64,000 nt of DNA. Source: Streptomyces cavernicola (GTDB lineage: Bacteria; Actinomycetota; Actinomycetes; Streptomycetales; Streptomycetaceae). A program made the translations under genes and the position numbers. The stretch is taken from contig NZ_JASCIQ010000028.1 in assembly GCF_029968035.1 (NCBI RefSeq), forward strand, positions 1 to 64,000, given 5' to 3'. The notes below the pieces were generated by a model that did not search any database, was not told the origin of the DNA, and was given only the letters and a program-made list of their open reading frames with translations. Shown piece by piece: positions 8,707 to 16,289 of this stretch. Every line of letters starts with the position of its first letter. Position 1 is the stretch's first letter.

Positions 8707-9764
8707 CGGCGGGCCTCCACGAGCCGGGGCATGTCGCGGGCGGCCTCCACCAGGAACCAGGCGGGCAGCACCGGGTTGCCGTCCTCGTCGTCCGCGATCA
8801 CCGTCTGCGCGACCTCGACCGATACCTCGGCGAGCTGCACAAGGAGGGCTTGCGCCCGGTACGCGGTCTGCCGTACGGAGGGCGAGGCGTGCTCCTTGTT
8901 CGCCGGAAGCTCCTTGATCAGCCGACCGCGGAAAGACTCGGCGAGGTAGTAGAGCAGGTCGCGGTCCTGCACGCGGTTCGGCCATCGGGCATCGCCCTTG
9001 ATGATCGCGTCGATGCCGAACTCACTCCGCACGATCTTGACGTAACCGCAGAACGCCGAGGCGTGGGACGGGGTGAGCGTGCCATGGGCGAGGACCTTGA
9101 GCGTGTCCTCGTCCAACGCAGGGCCGAAGGACTGGATCGCGTCCGAGAGCATGTGCCAGGAGCGCGGGGTGGAGAACGGCTCCTCCGTCTTCGGCGGTTT
9201 GGACCACAGGTGGTGCGGACGGTCGGTCAGGTAGTCGGTCACCCACGGGTGGATGCCGGCCCCGGCCGCCCAGCTCAGCCAGTGCTTGGGCGACGCCTGG
9301 AGATGGACGTGGGTGAGCCGGTTGACCAGAGCGGACGCCAGCGGGCGGGCGAGGGCGTTGTCGGTGGAGCGGTTGCCGGCGCCGATGACGATGCTGCCCT
9401 TGGGGAGTTCGTAGTTCCCGATACGGCGGTCCAGGATCAGCGAGTAGAACGCCTTCTGCACATCGGGTGTCGCCGCGTTCAGCTCGTCCAGGAACAGGCA
9501 GTACGGCTCATCGCGGGCGATCACCTCGGGCGGACAGAACACCGAGCGGCCGTCCCGGATCTGCGGTACGCCGATGAGGTCCTCAGGGGCCAACTGGGTG
9601 CCGAGGAGGCTCACGCACTCCAGGCCGAGCGAATCGGCGAACTGCCGTACCAGCGAGGACTTTCCGATGCCGGGCGCGCCCCAGAGGAACACGGGGCGGA
9701 CGGTGGCCAGGCCGAGCAACAGCTCGGGCACCTGGGCCGGGTTCACGGCGACGGCGGCCTGCAC
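8703..9764 (-). CDS. MoxR-family AAA+ ATPase
   Basis: A 353-residue AAA+ ATPase with Walker A GAPGIGKSS at about residues 29-37, Walker B YCLFLDELNAATPD, and a sensor-type GAGNRSTDN segment. The GTG start at 9764 has AGGAG about 12 bases upstream. It overlaps the VWA-metallopeptidase gene and must work with it: in characterised MoxR systems the ATPase remodels or loads the VWA partner and its client. Nothing in the neighbourhood (cycA, NCS1 permease) identifies that client. Confidence 0.85.
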   Translation of the reverse strand: MQAAVAVNPAQVPELLLGLATVRPVFLWGAPGIGKSSLVRQFADSLGLECVSLLGTQLAPEDLIGVPQIRDGRSVFCPPEVIARDEPYCLFLDELNAATPDVQKAFYSLILDRRIGNYELPKGSIVIGAGNRSTDNALARPLASALVNRLTHVHLQASPKHWLSWAAGAGIHPWVTDYLTDRPHHLWSKPPKTEEPFSTPRSWHMLSDAIQSFGPALDEDTLKVLAHGTLTPSHASAFCGYVKIVRSEFGIDAIIKGDARWPNRVQDRDLLYYLAESFRGRLIKELPANKEHASPSVRQTAYRAQALLVQLAEVSVEVAQTVIADDEDGNPVLPAWFLVEAARDMPRLVEARR

Positions 9765-9916
9765 GGGCGGATCAGCTCCTGGAAGGGTCGGGTGACGGCG
9801 GCCGAGAACAGCTCCAACTCCTGGAGCGTCGGGCGCTGTTCATGATCTACGGCTGATGGAGACGCCGCATCCGACTTTCGCGGTTCCGAGGGCCATGGGT
9901 AGATCCTTGGGCTCAC
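9743..9916 (-). CDS. possible short leader gene before moxR
   Basis: A 57-codon frame from GTG 9916 to TGA 9743, overlapping the moxR start by 22 bases. Residues 29-45 read TLQELELFSAAVTRPFQ, which looks protein-like with normal high-GC codon use, whereas the first 25 residues do not. It could be a small protein translated ahead of and coupled to moxR, or the degraded end of an older gene. No clear ribosome binding site at the GTG. Function unknown. Confidence 0.3.
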   Translation of the reverse strand: MSPRIYPWPSEPRKSDAASPSAVDHEQRPTLQELELFSAAVTRPFQELIRPCRPPSP

Positions 9917-9952
9917 CTGCCGTCAGGCCGAGGGGGAGTACGGGCAGGAGAG

Positions 9953-9983
9953 GACGGCGGCGGTCGTCACGACCGTCGCCGTC
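9953..9983. terminator. hairpin overlapping the 3' end of the NCS1 permease gene
   Basis: GACGGCGGCGGTC (9953-9965) pairs with GACCGTCGCCGTC (9971-9983), one G-U in the RNA, 5-nt loop. The TGA stop of the permease (9967-9969) lies in the loop, so the last codons form one arm. Almost the same sequence as the hairpin at 6863-6893. Confidence 0.75.
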
Positions 9984-11514
9984 TGCCGTGTCCGGCCGGT
10001 CGGCGGCTGGTGGCCGCGTACAGCACGAGCGCCGTCACCAGGCCGACCGCCCAGCCATAGTCCGCGAGCGGGCGCAGCGCGGGGATCAGGCCGTCCTCGG
10101 GGAACGGGCCCTTGCCGGGCGCGGAGTGCGAACCGCCCACGGCGAGCAGTCCGCCGACGCCGAAGGCGAGCAGGGCCCGCCAGTTCCAGCCGCCCGCGTA
10201 CCAGTACGGGCCGTGCCGGTCGTAGAGCCCCGCCAGGTCCAGGGCGGTGCCGCGGACGAGCCAGTAGTCGGCGATCATCACCCCGGCCACCGCGCCGAGC
10301 AGGCCGCCGACGACGCCGAGCCACGTGAAGATGTACAACTCGGGCGTCGCGGTCAGCTTCCACGGCATCACGAGGACCCCGACGACACCCGTGATCAGTG
10401 CCCCCGTACGGAAGTTCACGACCTTCGGCAGCAGGTTCGACAGGTCGTACGCGGGCGACACCACGTTGGCCGCGATGTTCACGGAGATCGTCGCGATCAG
10501 GACCGTGACCAGGGCGAAGAGCAGCCCGAAGACGTTGTCGGTCTTCGCCGCGAGCTGTACGGGGTCCCAGACCGGAGCCCCGTACACCACCTGCGAGCCG
10601 GAGGTGACGAGGACGGAGAGCAGCGCGAAGGCCGTCATGGTGGTGGGCAGGCCGAGCGACTGGCCCCAGACCTGGGCCCGTTGGCCCTTGCCGAAGCGGG
10701 TGAAGTCGGGGATGTTCAGGGACAGCGTCGACCAGAAGCCGATCATCCCCATCAGCGCGGGGAAGAACACCGGCCAGAAGTCCGCGCCCCAGCCCAGCTT
10801 CGACGGCTGGTCGAGCAGCGGGCCGAAGCCGCCGGCCTTCACCGTGATCCACACGAGCAGCGCCACCGCGCCGACGAGTACGAACGGGGCCGCCCAGTTC
10901 TCGAAACGGCGCAGCGCCTGCATCCCCCGGTAGATGATGGCCAGTTCGAGCGCCCAGAAGAGCACGAAGCAGAGCCACAGCGTCCACGGGTGGCCGCCGA
11001 TCTCCGTGGCGGTGGTCCAGCCGCCGAACACCTTGCCCAGGAGCAGGAAGACGCCCTGCCCGCCGATCCACGTCTGGATGCCGAACCAGCAGCAGGCCAC
11101 GGCGGCGCGAAGCAGCGCGGGCAGGTTGGCGCCCCGGAGCCCGAACGAGGCCCGTACGACGACCGGGAACGGAATGCCGTACTTCGGTCCCGCGTGCCCG
11201 GTGAGCAGCATCGGGAGCAGCACGATCACATTGGCGAGGGCGATGACGAGCACCGCCTGCTTCCAGTCCATGCCGAGCGCGACGAGGCCGGAGGCGAGCG
11301 TCCACGACGGGATGTTGTGGGCCATGCCGATCCACAGGGCCGTGTAGTTGTAGACGCCCCAGGTGCGGCGCTCCATCGGCACCGGCAGCAGGTCGCCGTT
11401 GGCGAACCGCGGATCGTCGAGGGTCACGCCCTCGGCGAGCGACACCCGCCCGTCGGGGTGCGTGCGTTGGGTGACCGGCGTCGCGCCGGGCGCGGATGGA
11501 ACCGTCGATGACAT
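9967..11514 (-). CDS. NCS1-family nucleobase:cation symporter (uracil/hydantoin/allantoin type)
   Basis: A 515-residue, 12-helix NCS1 permease. The family signature is clear: NGDLLPVPMERRTWGVYNYT before helix 1, then IPFPVVVRASFGLRGANLPAL, and NIPDFTRFGKGQ. ATG at 11514. It imports uracil, hydantoin, allantoin, cytosine or a similar compound. The pyrimidine operon 5 kb upstream makes uracil or hydantoin the best guesses, though cycA and the MoxR pair intervene. The gene ends inside its own terminator hairpin. Confidence 0.85.
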   Translation of the reverse strand: MSSTVPSAPGATPVTQRTHPDGRVSLAEGVTLDDPRFANGDLLPVPMERRTWGVYNYTALWIGMAHNIPSWTLASGLVALGMDWKQAVLVIALANVIVLLPMLLTGHAGPKYGIPFPVVVRASFGLRGANLPALLRAAVACCWFGIQTWIGGQGVFLLLGKVFGGWTTATEIGGHPWTLWLCFVLFWALELAIIYRGMQALRRFENWAAPFVLVGAVALLVWITVKAGGFGPLLDQPSKLGWGADFWPVFFPALMGMIGFWSTLSLNIPDFTRFGKGQRAQVWGQSLGLPTTMTAFALLSVLVTSGSQVVYGAPVWDPVQLAAKTDNVFGLLFALVTVLIATISVNIAANVVSPAYDLSNLLPKVVNFRTGALITGVVGVLVMPWKLTATPELYIFTWLGVVGGLLGAVAGVMIADYWLVRGTALDLAGLYDRHGPYWYAGGWNWRALLAFGVGGLLAVGGSHSAPGKGPFPEDGLIPALRPLADYGWAVGLVTALVLYAATSRRPAGHGRRRRS

Positions 11515-11540
11515 CGTGCCCTCGCTCTGCTGAGTCCGTC

Positions 11541-11568
11541 GGATACGTCAGATACGTCGGATGCGCCG
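11541..11568. repeat. short direct repeats in the divergent promoter region
   Basis: Three imperfect 9-10-bp units in tandem (GGATACGTCA, GATACGTCG, GATGCGCCG) 27 bp before the permease start, in the 285-bp gap shared with the secreted-protein gene at 11800. They may be regulator half-sites; no regulator is assigned. Confidence 0.4.
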
Positions 11569-11799
11569 GGAGAGTCGGAAGAGGGGCGAAGCGGGTGCCG
11601 TCGTGCGGGTGGGGGAGGACTCTACAGATCCGGGGCGGGTTGCGGGAGTGGTTGTGCGTATACCTGGGTGCCGGGGCGGTGTAGGCGGACACACCGGTAC
11701 GAGCCCGGTGTTTCGGGCACTGTCGAAAGGCGTGGAGGTGGAGGCGCACCGGCCTCTACGGTCGGCGACGACATCAGGGGGAACACGGATCGGAGAAAC

Positions 11800-12225
11800 A
11801 TGAAGCGCAGGGCGCTCACCTTTCTGGCGGCGACGGCGGCCGCGGCCGGGGCACTGACCACCACGCAGGCCCAGGCCGGACCGGCCGAGACCCACAACTA
11901 CAAGGCGAAGACGGCGAAGTTGGACGGGGCCAAGGCCACCTGTGACCTGGTCACCTGGGGTGCTCTGCAGGACCACGCCCGGCTGACCTGCAAGGTCAAG
12001 GACACCGAGGCCGACGGGTATCAGCCCTACGTGGTGTGGCGCCAGGACGGCTTCGGCGAGGTCGACTTCGGCTACAACAGCGAGGGCGCCGGCCACACCA
12101 TCACGGCGTCGGACGCGCGGGTGAACCTTGACGCGGGCTTCCAGAAGATCTGGTTCAGGACCTGCATGACCACCCTGGGCTGGGACGACTGCAGCAACGA
12201 GAAGTCGTGGAAGGTGAAACGGTAG
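11800..12225 (+). CDS. small secreted protein of unknown function
   Basis: 141 residues. A classical signal peptide (KRR, hydrophobic AALTF-like core rich in Ala, cleavage after TQAQA) ends near residue 26, leaving a 115-residue mature protein with four cysteines (CDLVTW, LTCK, RTCM, DDCS) that could form two disulfides. The ATG at 11800 follows GGAG. I do not recognise the family; the even cysteine count, small size and export signal suggest an extracellular binding, inhibitor or morphogenetic protein, but that is a guess. Confidence 0.72.
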   Translation: MKRRALTFLAATAAAAGALTTTQAQAGPAETHNYKAKTAKLDGAKATCDLVTWGALQDHARLTCKVKDTEADGYQPYVVWRQDGFGEVDFGYNSEGAGHTITASDARVNLDAGFQKIWFRTCMTTLGWDDCSNEKSWKVKR

Positions 12226-12231
12226 GGCTCG

Positions 12232-12867
12232 TCAGGGATGTTCCGGGAGCGCGGTGACCGCCGCTCGGGCCGCCCGTACGGCACCGTCGCGCATCTTCTC
12301 CGCCTTCGGCGCGGACTGGGACTCGAAGTCGCTGCCGGTGTACGTGACCGTCACCAGGGCGTTGCCGGAGCGGACGACCAGCTTGGCCTCGCGGCTCTGC
12401 TGGTCGTCCTTCTCGCTCAGCCTCATGACGACGGCGGCCTGCTCGCCGAGCCCCTCCACGGCCTCGGCGGCGCCGCCCGCGCGCGTGGCGAACGCGGAGC
12501 GGGCGGCGGCCGCCGAATCCCGCAGGTCGTAGCCGACGTCGAGCCAGCGGTAGTCGTACCCCTTCAGGGCGCTCCACGAGCAGGTCCGGCGGCGCTCCGG
12601 GTCGGTGAGCCGCAGTTCCTTGCCGTCGTGGTCCGCGTCCGGCACGAGAGCGTCGACCGTGTCGGCCGGCAGCGCCTCGCAGGGCGCGGGCGGCTTGTCG
12701 TACGCCTGCTCGTCCTCGGTCACCTCGGCGGCCTTGGGCTCGGCGGCGATCGCCGGGCGGTCCTCCTCCTCCGGTGCGAGCGGGCCGCTCGTCCAGGCCC
12801 AGCCCGCCGTGGCCAGGGCGGCGACGGGCAGCAGCCGTGCGGCGAGCAGCAGCGGCAGGGAACGCAC
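12232..12867 (-). CDS. secreted or membrane-anchored hypothetical protein, DUF3558-like
   Basis: 211 residues with an N-terminal hydrophobic segment (PLLLAARLLPVAALATAGWAW) that is a signal peptide or anchor, an acidic linker, and a domain that starts PCEALPADTVDALVPDA and has RRRTCSWSALKGY. That Cys...Cys-x-Trp arrangement resembles DUF3558-type actinobacterial lipoproteins, but there is no lipobox cysteine at the end of the signal segment. Function unknown. Seven bases separate it from the convergent secreted-protein gene. Tandem 13-bp repeats lie upstream at 12929-12967. Confidence 0.68.
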   Translation of the reverse strand: MRSLPLLLAARLLPVAALATAGWAWTSGPLAPEEEDRPAIAAEPKAAEVTEDEQAYDKPPAPCEALPADTVDALVPDADHDGKELRLTDPERRRTCSWSALKGYDYRWLDVGYDLRDSAAAARSAFATRAGGAAEAVEGLGEQAAVVMRLSEKDDQQSREAKLVVRSGNALVTVTYTGSDFESQSAPKAEKMRDGAVRAARAAVTALPEHP

Positions 12868-12928
12868 GGTCGGCCTCCTCGTGCGGCGGGACGCGGTCGA
12901 TCGGTGGGGTGCATCGATGCCTGCATCG

Positions 12929-12967
12929 GCGATGCGTATCAGCGATGCGTATCAGCGATGCGTATCG
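12929..12967. repeat. three tandem 13-bp repeats upstream of the secreted-protein gene
   Basis: GCGATGCGTATCA is repeated at 12929-12941 and 12942-12954, with a third copy at 12955-12967 differing in the last base. Located 62-100 bp upstream of the minus-strand start at 12867, in the promoter zone. Possible iterated regulator site or recent slippage product. Confidence 0.6.
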
Positions 12968-13032
12968 GTGAGGTGTGAGGCACGAGAGTGTCACATGGGA
13001 AGCGGTACGGGATAGGGGCGTCGGGCCGAAAC

Positions 13033-14127
13033 CTACGGACGGGTACGGCCCGCAGCGGGAACGCCCGTCCAGGCGGCCGCGAGGGCCCGCTCCACCCGCT
13101 CCACAGCCAGGAACGCCCCGTACGCCACCAGGTGCACGAGGCAGTGGTCCGTGTGCGGCGGCGTCAGCCAGGCCGCGACGTCCTCCTCCGTGATCCGGTA
13201 CGGGGCGAGGGCCGCGAGCACCGCGAGGCGTGCCCCCGGACGGTCCGCGCCGGGCAGCTCGGGCCAGTGGAGCGGGGGATGAGCGCCGTCCCAGCCGTCG
13301 ACCGTCCCCCTGACCAGGGCCTGGTCCTCCTCGCTCAGCAGTCCGGCCCCCATCGAGGCGGCCGCGCGCAGGGCCTCGTAGGCGGGAGCGACGGGGGTGC
13401 CTGCGGCCCAACTCGGGGCGTTCGAAGGCTGGTTGGGGTCGGACTGCGGTGTGGGCGGCAGGAAGCGGAGGCTCGCGCCCGGCTCCGGGGTGCGCCGCAT
13501 GGCCTGCGCGAGGGCCTCGCCCGCCGGGCTGCGCAGCACGTCCTGCGGGCGTACGCCCTCCGGCATCAACTCGTCGTGGAGCAGGGCCGATGCGATGCGG
13601 TTGATGAAGTGGAACGCGAGCACGGTGCCGATGTACCCGGCTGCGTCCGCCGCCGCGAACGGGACCTGCGCCAATTCGGGCGCGCCCGGCGTGCGCGACG
13701 CCTGCGCCCAGGCCAGCACGCGCGCGTGCTGCACGGTTTCGGGTACGCCGCCCCCGGTCACCGTGTCGGCGAGGTCCCGCTCGCCCGTGGCGTGCAGCAG
13801 CAGCGTGTGCGCGTCCACGCAGAACGGGCACCGGTTCGCGAGCGAGACGCCGAGGGCCGCGACCTTCTTCCCGGTACGCGAACCGGGCCCGGCGAGAAGC
13901 GACTCGCGCATCAACGCCCAGGCAGGGGCGAAGAGTTCGGGCGCAGAGGAGAGGACGACGAACGGGGCGGGCTCCGGGATGCCGAAGTCCACGGCCATCT
14001 GCGCATACAGCTCGGCGGCCGTTCCCGTCGCCTCCTGCGGGGGCGTGGGGTCGGTGTAGCGGTAGGGGGTGCGGGGGGTGGCTGCCTGCGCTTGGGGCTG
14101 GGGCTGGGGCTGGGGCTGTCCGGTCAT
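13033..14127 (-). CDS. AhpD-like / carboxymuconolactone decarboxylase-family protein
   Basis: 364 residues with the AhpD CxxC-x3-H signature at Cys100, Cys103 and His107 (RCPFCVDAH), typical of alkylhydroperoxidase-type disulfide reductases. The domain is preceded by a Gln-Pro repeat (residues 4-13) encoded by a GGGGCT microsatellite, and followed by about 200 residues that look like a second, all-helical copy of the fold without the cysteines. Cytoplasmic; probably detoxifies peroxides or acts as a thiol oxidoreductase. Divergent from a two-component system with a palindrome between them, which suggests control by that system. Confidence 0.75.
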   Translation of the reverse strand: MTGQPQPQPQPQAQAATPRTPYRYTDPTPPQEATGTAAELYAQMAVDFGIPEPAPFVVLSSAPELFAPAWALMRESLLAGPGSRTGKKVAALGVSLANRCPFCVDAHTLLLHATGERDLADTVTGGGVPETVQHARVLAWAQASRTPGAPELAQVPFAAADAAGYIGTVLAFHFINRIASALLHDELMPEGVRPQDVLRSPAGEALAQAMRRTPEPGASLRFLPPTPQSDPNQPSNAPSWAAGTPVAPAYEALRAAASMGAGLLSEEDQALVRGTVDGWDGAHPPLHWPELPGADRPGARLAVLAALAPYRITEEDVAAWLTPPHTDHCLVHLVAYGAFLAVERVERALAAAWTGVPAAGRTRP

Positions 14128-14254
14128 GAGGAGTCGTCCTCTCGGTGGTGTAGGTGCTGTGCGATGTGGGTCGATGCTCGTCCGGCGCGGGGGCTCGGGG
14201 CGTCGTACGGCCGGAGTGAGTTGGGGCTCGGCGGAGGGGTGCGGGGGCGGCCGC

Positions 14255-14276
14255 GACTACTCCCGGGGGAGTAGTC
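14255..14276. promoter_or_regulatory. 22-bp palindrome in a divergent promoter, likely response-regulator operator
   Basis: GACTACTCCC (14255-14264) and GGGAGTAGTC (14267-14276) form a perfect 10-bp dyad with a 2-bp centre, 58 bp before the histidine kinase start and 128 bp before the AhpD-like start. The size suits a dimer of the NarL/LuxR-type regulator encoded next door. Confidence 0.6.
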
Positions 14277-14333
14277 GGGAAGCGGTCCGCTCGGGCGAGG
14301 CGCGTTGTCAGTGGGGCCGCCTACAGTTCAGGC

Positions 14334-15593
14334 ATGGGAGAAGAGCGCACCGGGCCGGTCGGGCCCGGCACCGGGCGAACTCGGCTGATCCGCAAGGCGG
14401 TTGCGGCCGCGGTCGCGGCCGTCGTCGCGGCGATCGTGTGCGTCGCCGCGTCGTTCGCGGACGCCACCGCGCTTGACTACGGGCTGATCGTCGTCGGCTC
14501 CCTCGCGCTCGCCGGCCAGGGGGCCGCGCCGCGCGCCGGTCTCGCCGTGACGACCGTCTGCCTCTCCGCCCATGTGCTGCACGCGCATCCGGGTGCGGTG
14601 GCGGCCGTGCCCGTCGTGGGGGCGGTGCATGCCGCGTCGCGGGTGGGGCGAAGAGGGGTCGCCGCGCTCGCAGGCGGGGCGTTCCTTGCGGCGTTCCTGG
14701 CGGCCGACCTCATGGCGGGGCAGTCCGCGGGGCGGACGCTGCTGCTCGCGGGCTGGTTCCTGTGCGCCCTGGTCACCGGGCTCGCCGACAAGAACTGGCA
14801 GGCGTATCTGCGGCAGACCGAGGAGCGGGCGGCCGAGGCCGAGCGCACGCGCGAGGAGGCCGCGAGACGCAGAGCGGGCGAGGAACGCCTGTGCATCGCA
14901 AGGGAGTTGCACGACTCGCTCACCCACAGCATCTCCATCGTCAAACTGCAGGCGGGCGTCGCCGCCCACCTGGCGCGCAAGCGCGGCGAGGACGTGCCGG
15001 AGGCGCTGCTCGCCATCCAGGAGGCGAGCGGCGAGGCCATGCGCGAACTGCGCTCCACGCTCGACGTGCTGCGCGAGGACCAGGCGCCGGGACGCCTCGA
15101 CGAGCTGGTGCGAAGAGCGAGAGCGGCGGGCCTCGCCGTGGACCTGACGATCCGCGACCACACCGACCTCGGCTCCGGTGCTGGTGGAGGTGGCGGTGTA
15201 CGTGTCGGGGCCGGAGTCGCGCTGCCTCCTGCCGTGGACGCGGCGGTGTACCGCATCGTGCAGGAGGCCCTCACCAACGCCGCCCGGCACGCGGGACCGG
15301 CCGAGGTGAAGGTTGAACTGACCGTGGCTGAAGGCGAGTTGGAGGTGTGTGTGACGGACGACGGCGGGGCCGTGCCCGACGTGCCGTGTACGCCGGGCAC
15401 AGGACTGACCGGCATGCGTGAGCGGGTCACCGCCCTCGGCGGCACGCTGCAGACCGGCCCGCGCCCGGGGGGCGGCTTCCGCGTCCTGGCCCGCATACCG
15501 ACGGCGGTGGCCCGCATACCGGCGGCGGGCGAACCGGAGACCGTCGTCGACGGGGCGTCAGGAAGGGCGTCGAGAAGGGCGGCGCGCGCGTGA
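14334..15593 (+). CDS. sensor histidine kinase, NarL/HPK7 type
   Basis: 419 residues. Four or five hydrophobic segments in the first 150 residues form a membrane module with little extracellular domain. A basic coiled-coil linker (about 155-185) leads to the HisKA_3 dimerisation domain with phospho-acceptor His193 in ARELHDSLTHS, and a C-terminal ATPase with the N-box-like QEALTNAARHAG and G-box GTGLTGMRERV. It hands phosphate to the response regulator whose GTG start overlaps its stop by four bases. A 30-residue Arg/Ala-rich tail is unusual but may be unstructured. The stimulus is unknown. Confidence 0.9.
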   Translation: MGEERTGPVGPGTGRTRLIRKAVAAAVAAVVAAIVCVAASFADATALDYGLIVVGSLALAGQGAAPRAGLAVTTVCLSAHVLHAHPGAVAAVPVVGAVHAASRVGRRGVAALAGGAFLAAFLAADLMAGQSAGRTLLLAGWFLCALVTGLADKNWQAYLRQTEERAAEAERTREEAARRRAGEERLCIARELHDSLTHSISIVKLQAGVAAHLARKRGEDVPEALLAIQEASGEAMRELRSTLDVLREDQAPGRLDELVRRARAAGLAVDLTIRDHTDLGSGAGGGGGVRVGAGVALPPAVDAAVYRIVQEALTNAARHAGPAEVKVELTVAEGELEVCVTDDGGAVPDVPCTPGTGLTGMRERVTALGGTLQTGPRPGGGFRVLARIPTAVARIPAAGEPETVVDGASGRASRRAARA

Positions 15594-16270
15594 TCAGAGT
15601 GGTGCTCGTCGACGACCAGGCACTCATGCGGGCCGGGTTCCGCGCGCTCCTCGACGCCGAGGACGACATCGAGGTGGTCGGCGAGGCGGCCGACGGCGCG
15701 GCCGGACTTGAACTCGTGCGCGCGCACGTACCGGACATCGCGCTCGTCGACGTGCAGATGCCCGTGATGACGGGCATCGAGACGACCCGGCGGATCGCGG
15801 CCGACCCGTGCCTCGCGGGCGTGCGCGTCGTCATCCTCACCAACTACGGCCTGGACGAGTACGTCTTCGACGCGTTGCGCGCGGGCGCCAGCGGCTTCCT
15901 GCTCAAGGACACCGAGCCCGCCGACCTGCTGCAGGCCCTCGGCGTCGTCGCGGGCGGCGAAGCGCTGCTCTCCCCGTCGATCACACGCCGCCTCATCGGC
16001 GAGTTCGTGGCCCGCCCGCCCGATCGGTTCACCGCGCCCGGACTCGACCACCTCACCCGCCGCGAACGGGAGGTCACGGCCCTCGCCGCCCGCGGCCTCA
16101 GCAACGAGGAGATCGCGGCGCACATGGTCATCAGCCCGTTCACGGCGAAGACCCATGTGAGCCGGGCGATGACGAAGACCGGCGCCCGCGACCGCGCCCA
16201 ACTCGTCGTGTTCGCCTACGAGTCGGGCCTCGTACGGCCACGGGAAGGAGTCGACCGCGACGGGGGCTAG
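15590..16270 (+). CDS. NarL/FixJ-family response regulator
   Basis: 226 residues: receiver domain with acidic pair Asp8/Asp9, phospho-acceptor Asp54 (ALVDVQMPVMTG) and Lys in FLLKDTEPADL, then a LuxR-type helix-turn-helix (LTRREREVTALAARGLSNEEIAAHM). Starts at GTG 15590 inside the kinase stop. Likely binds the palindrome at 14255-14276 and so controls its own operon and the divergent AhpD-like gene. Ends 19 bp from the convergent lipoate ligase gene. Confidence 0.92.
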   Translation: MIRVVLVDDQALMRAGFRALLDAEDDIEVVGEAADGAAGLELVRAHVPDIALVDVQMPVMTGIETTRRIAADPCLAGVRVVILTNYGLDEYVFDALRAGASGFLLKDTEPADLLQALGVVAGGEALLSPSITRRLIGEFVARPPDRFTAPGLDHLTRREREVTALAARGLSNEEIAAHMVISPFTAKTHVSRAMTKTGARDRAQLVVFAYESGLVRPREGVDRDGG

Positions 16271-16289
16271 GCGCCCCTCCAGAGGGTGG

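Noticed and set aside
8664..11511. Long plus-strand open frames (8664-9845 and 9856-11511)
   Set aside because: Antisense shadows of moxR and the NCS1 permease; low-complexity Arg/Gln/Asp-rich composition and no ribosome site.
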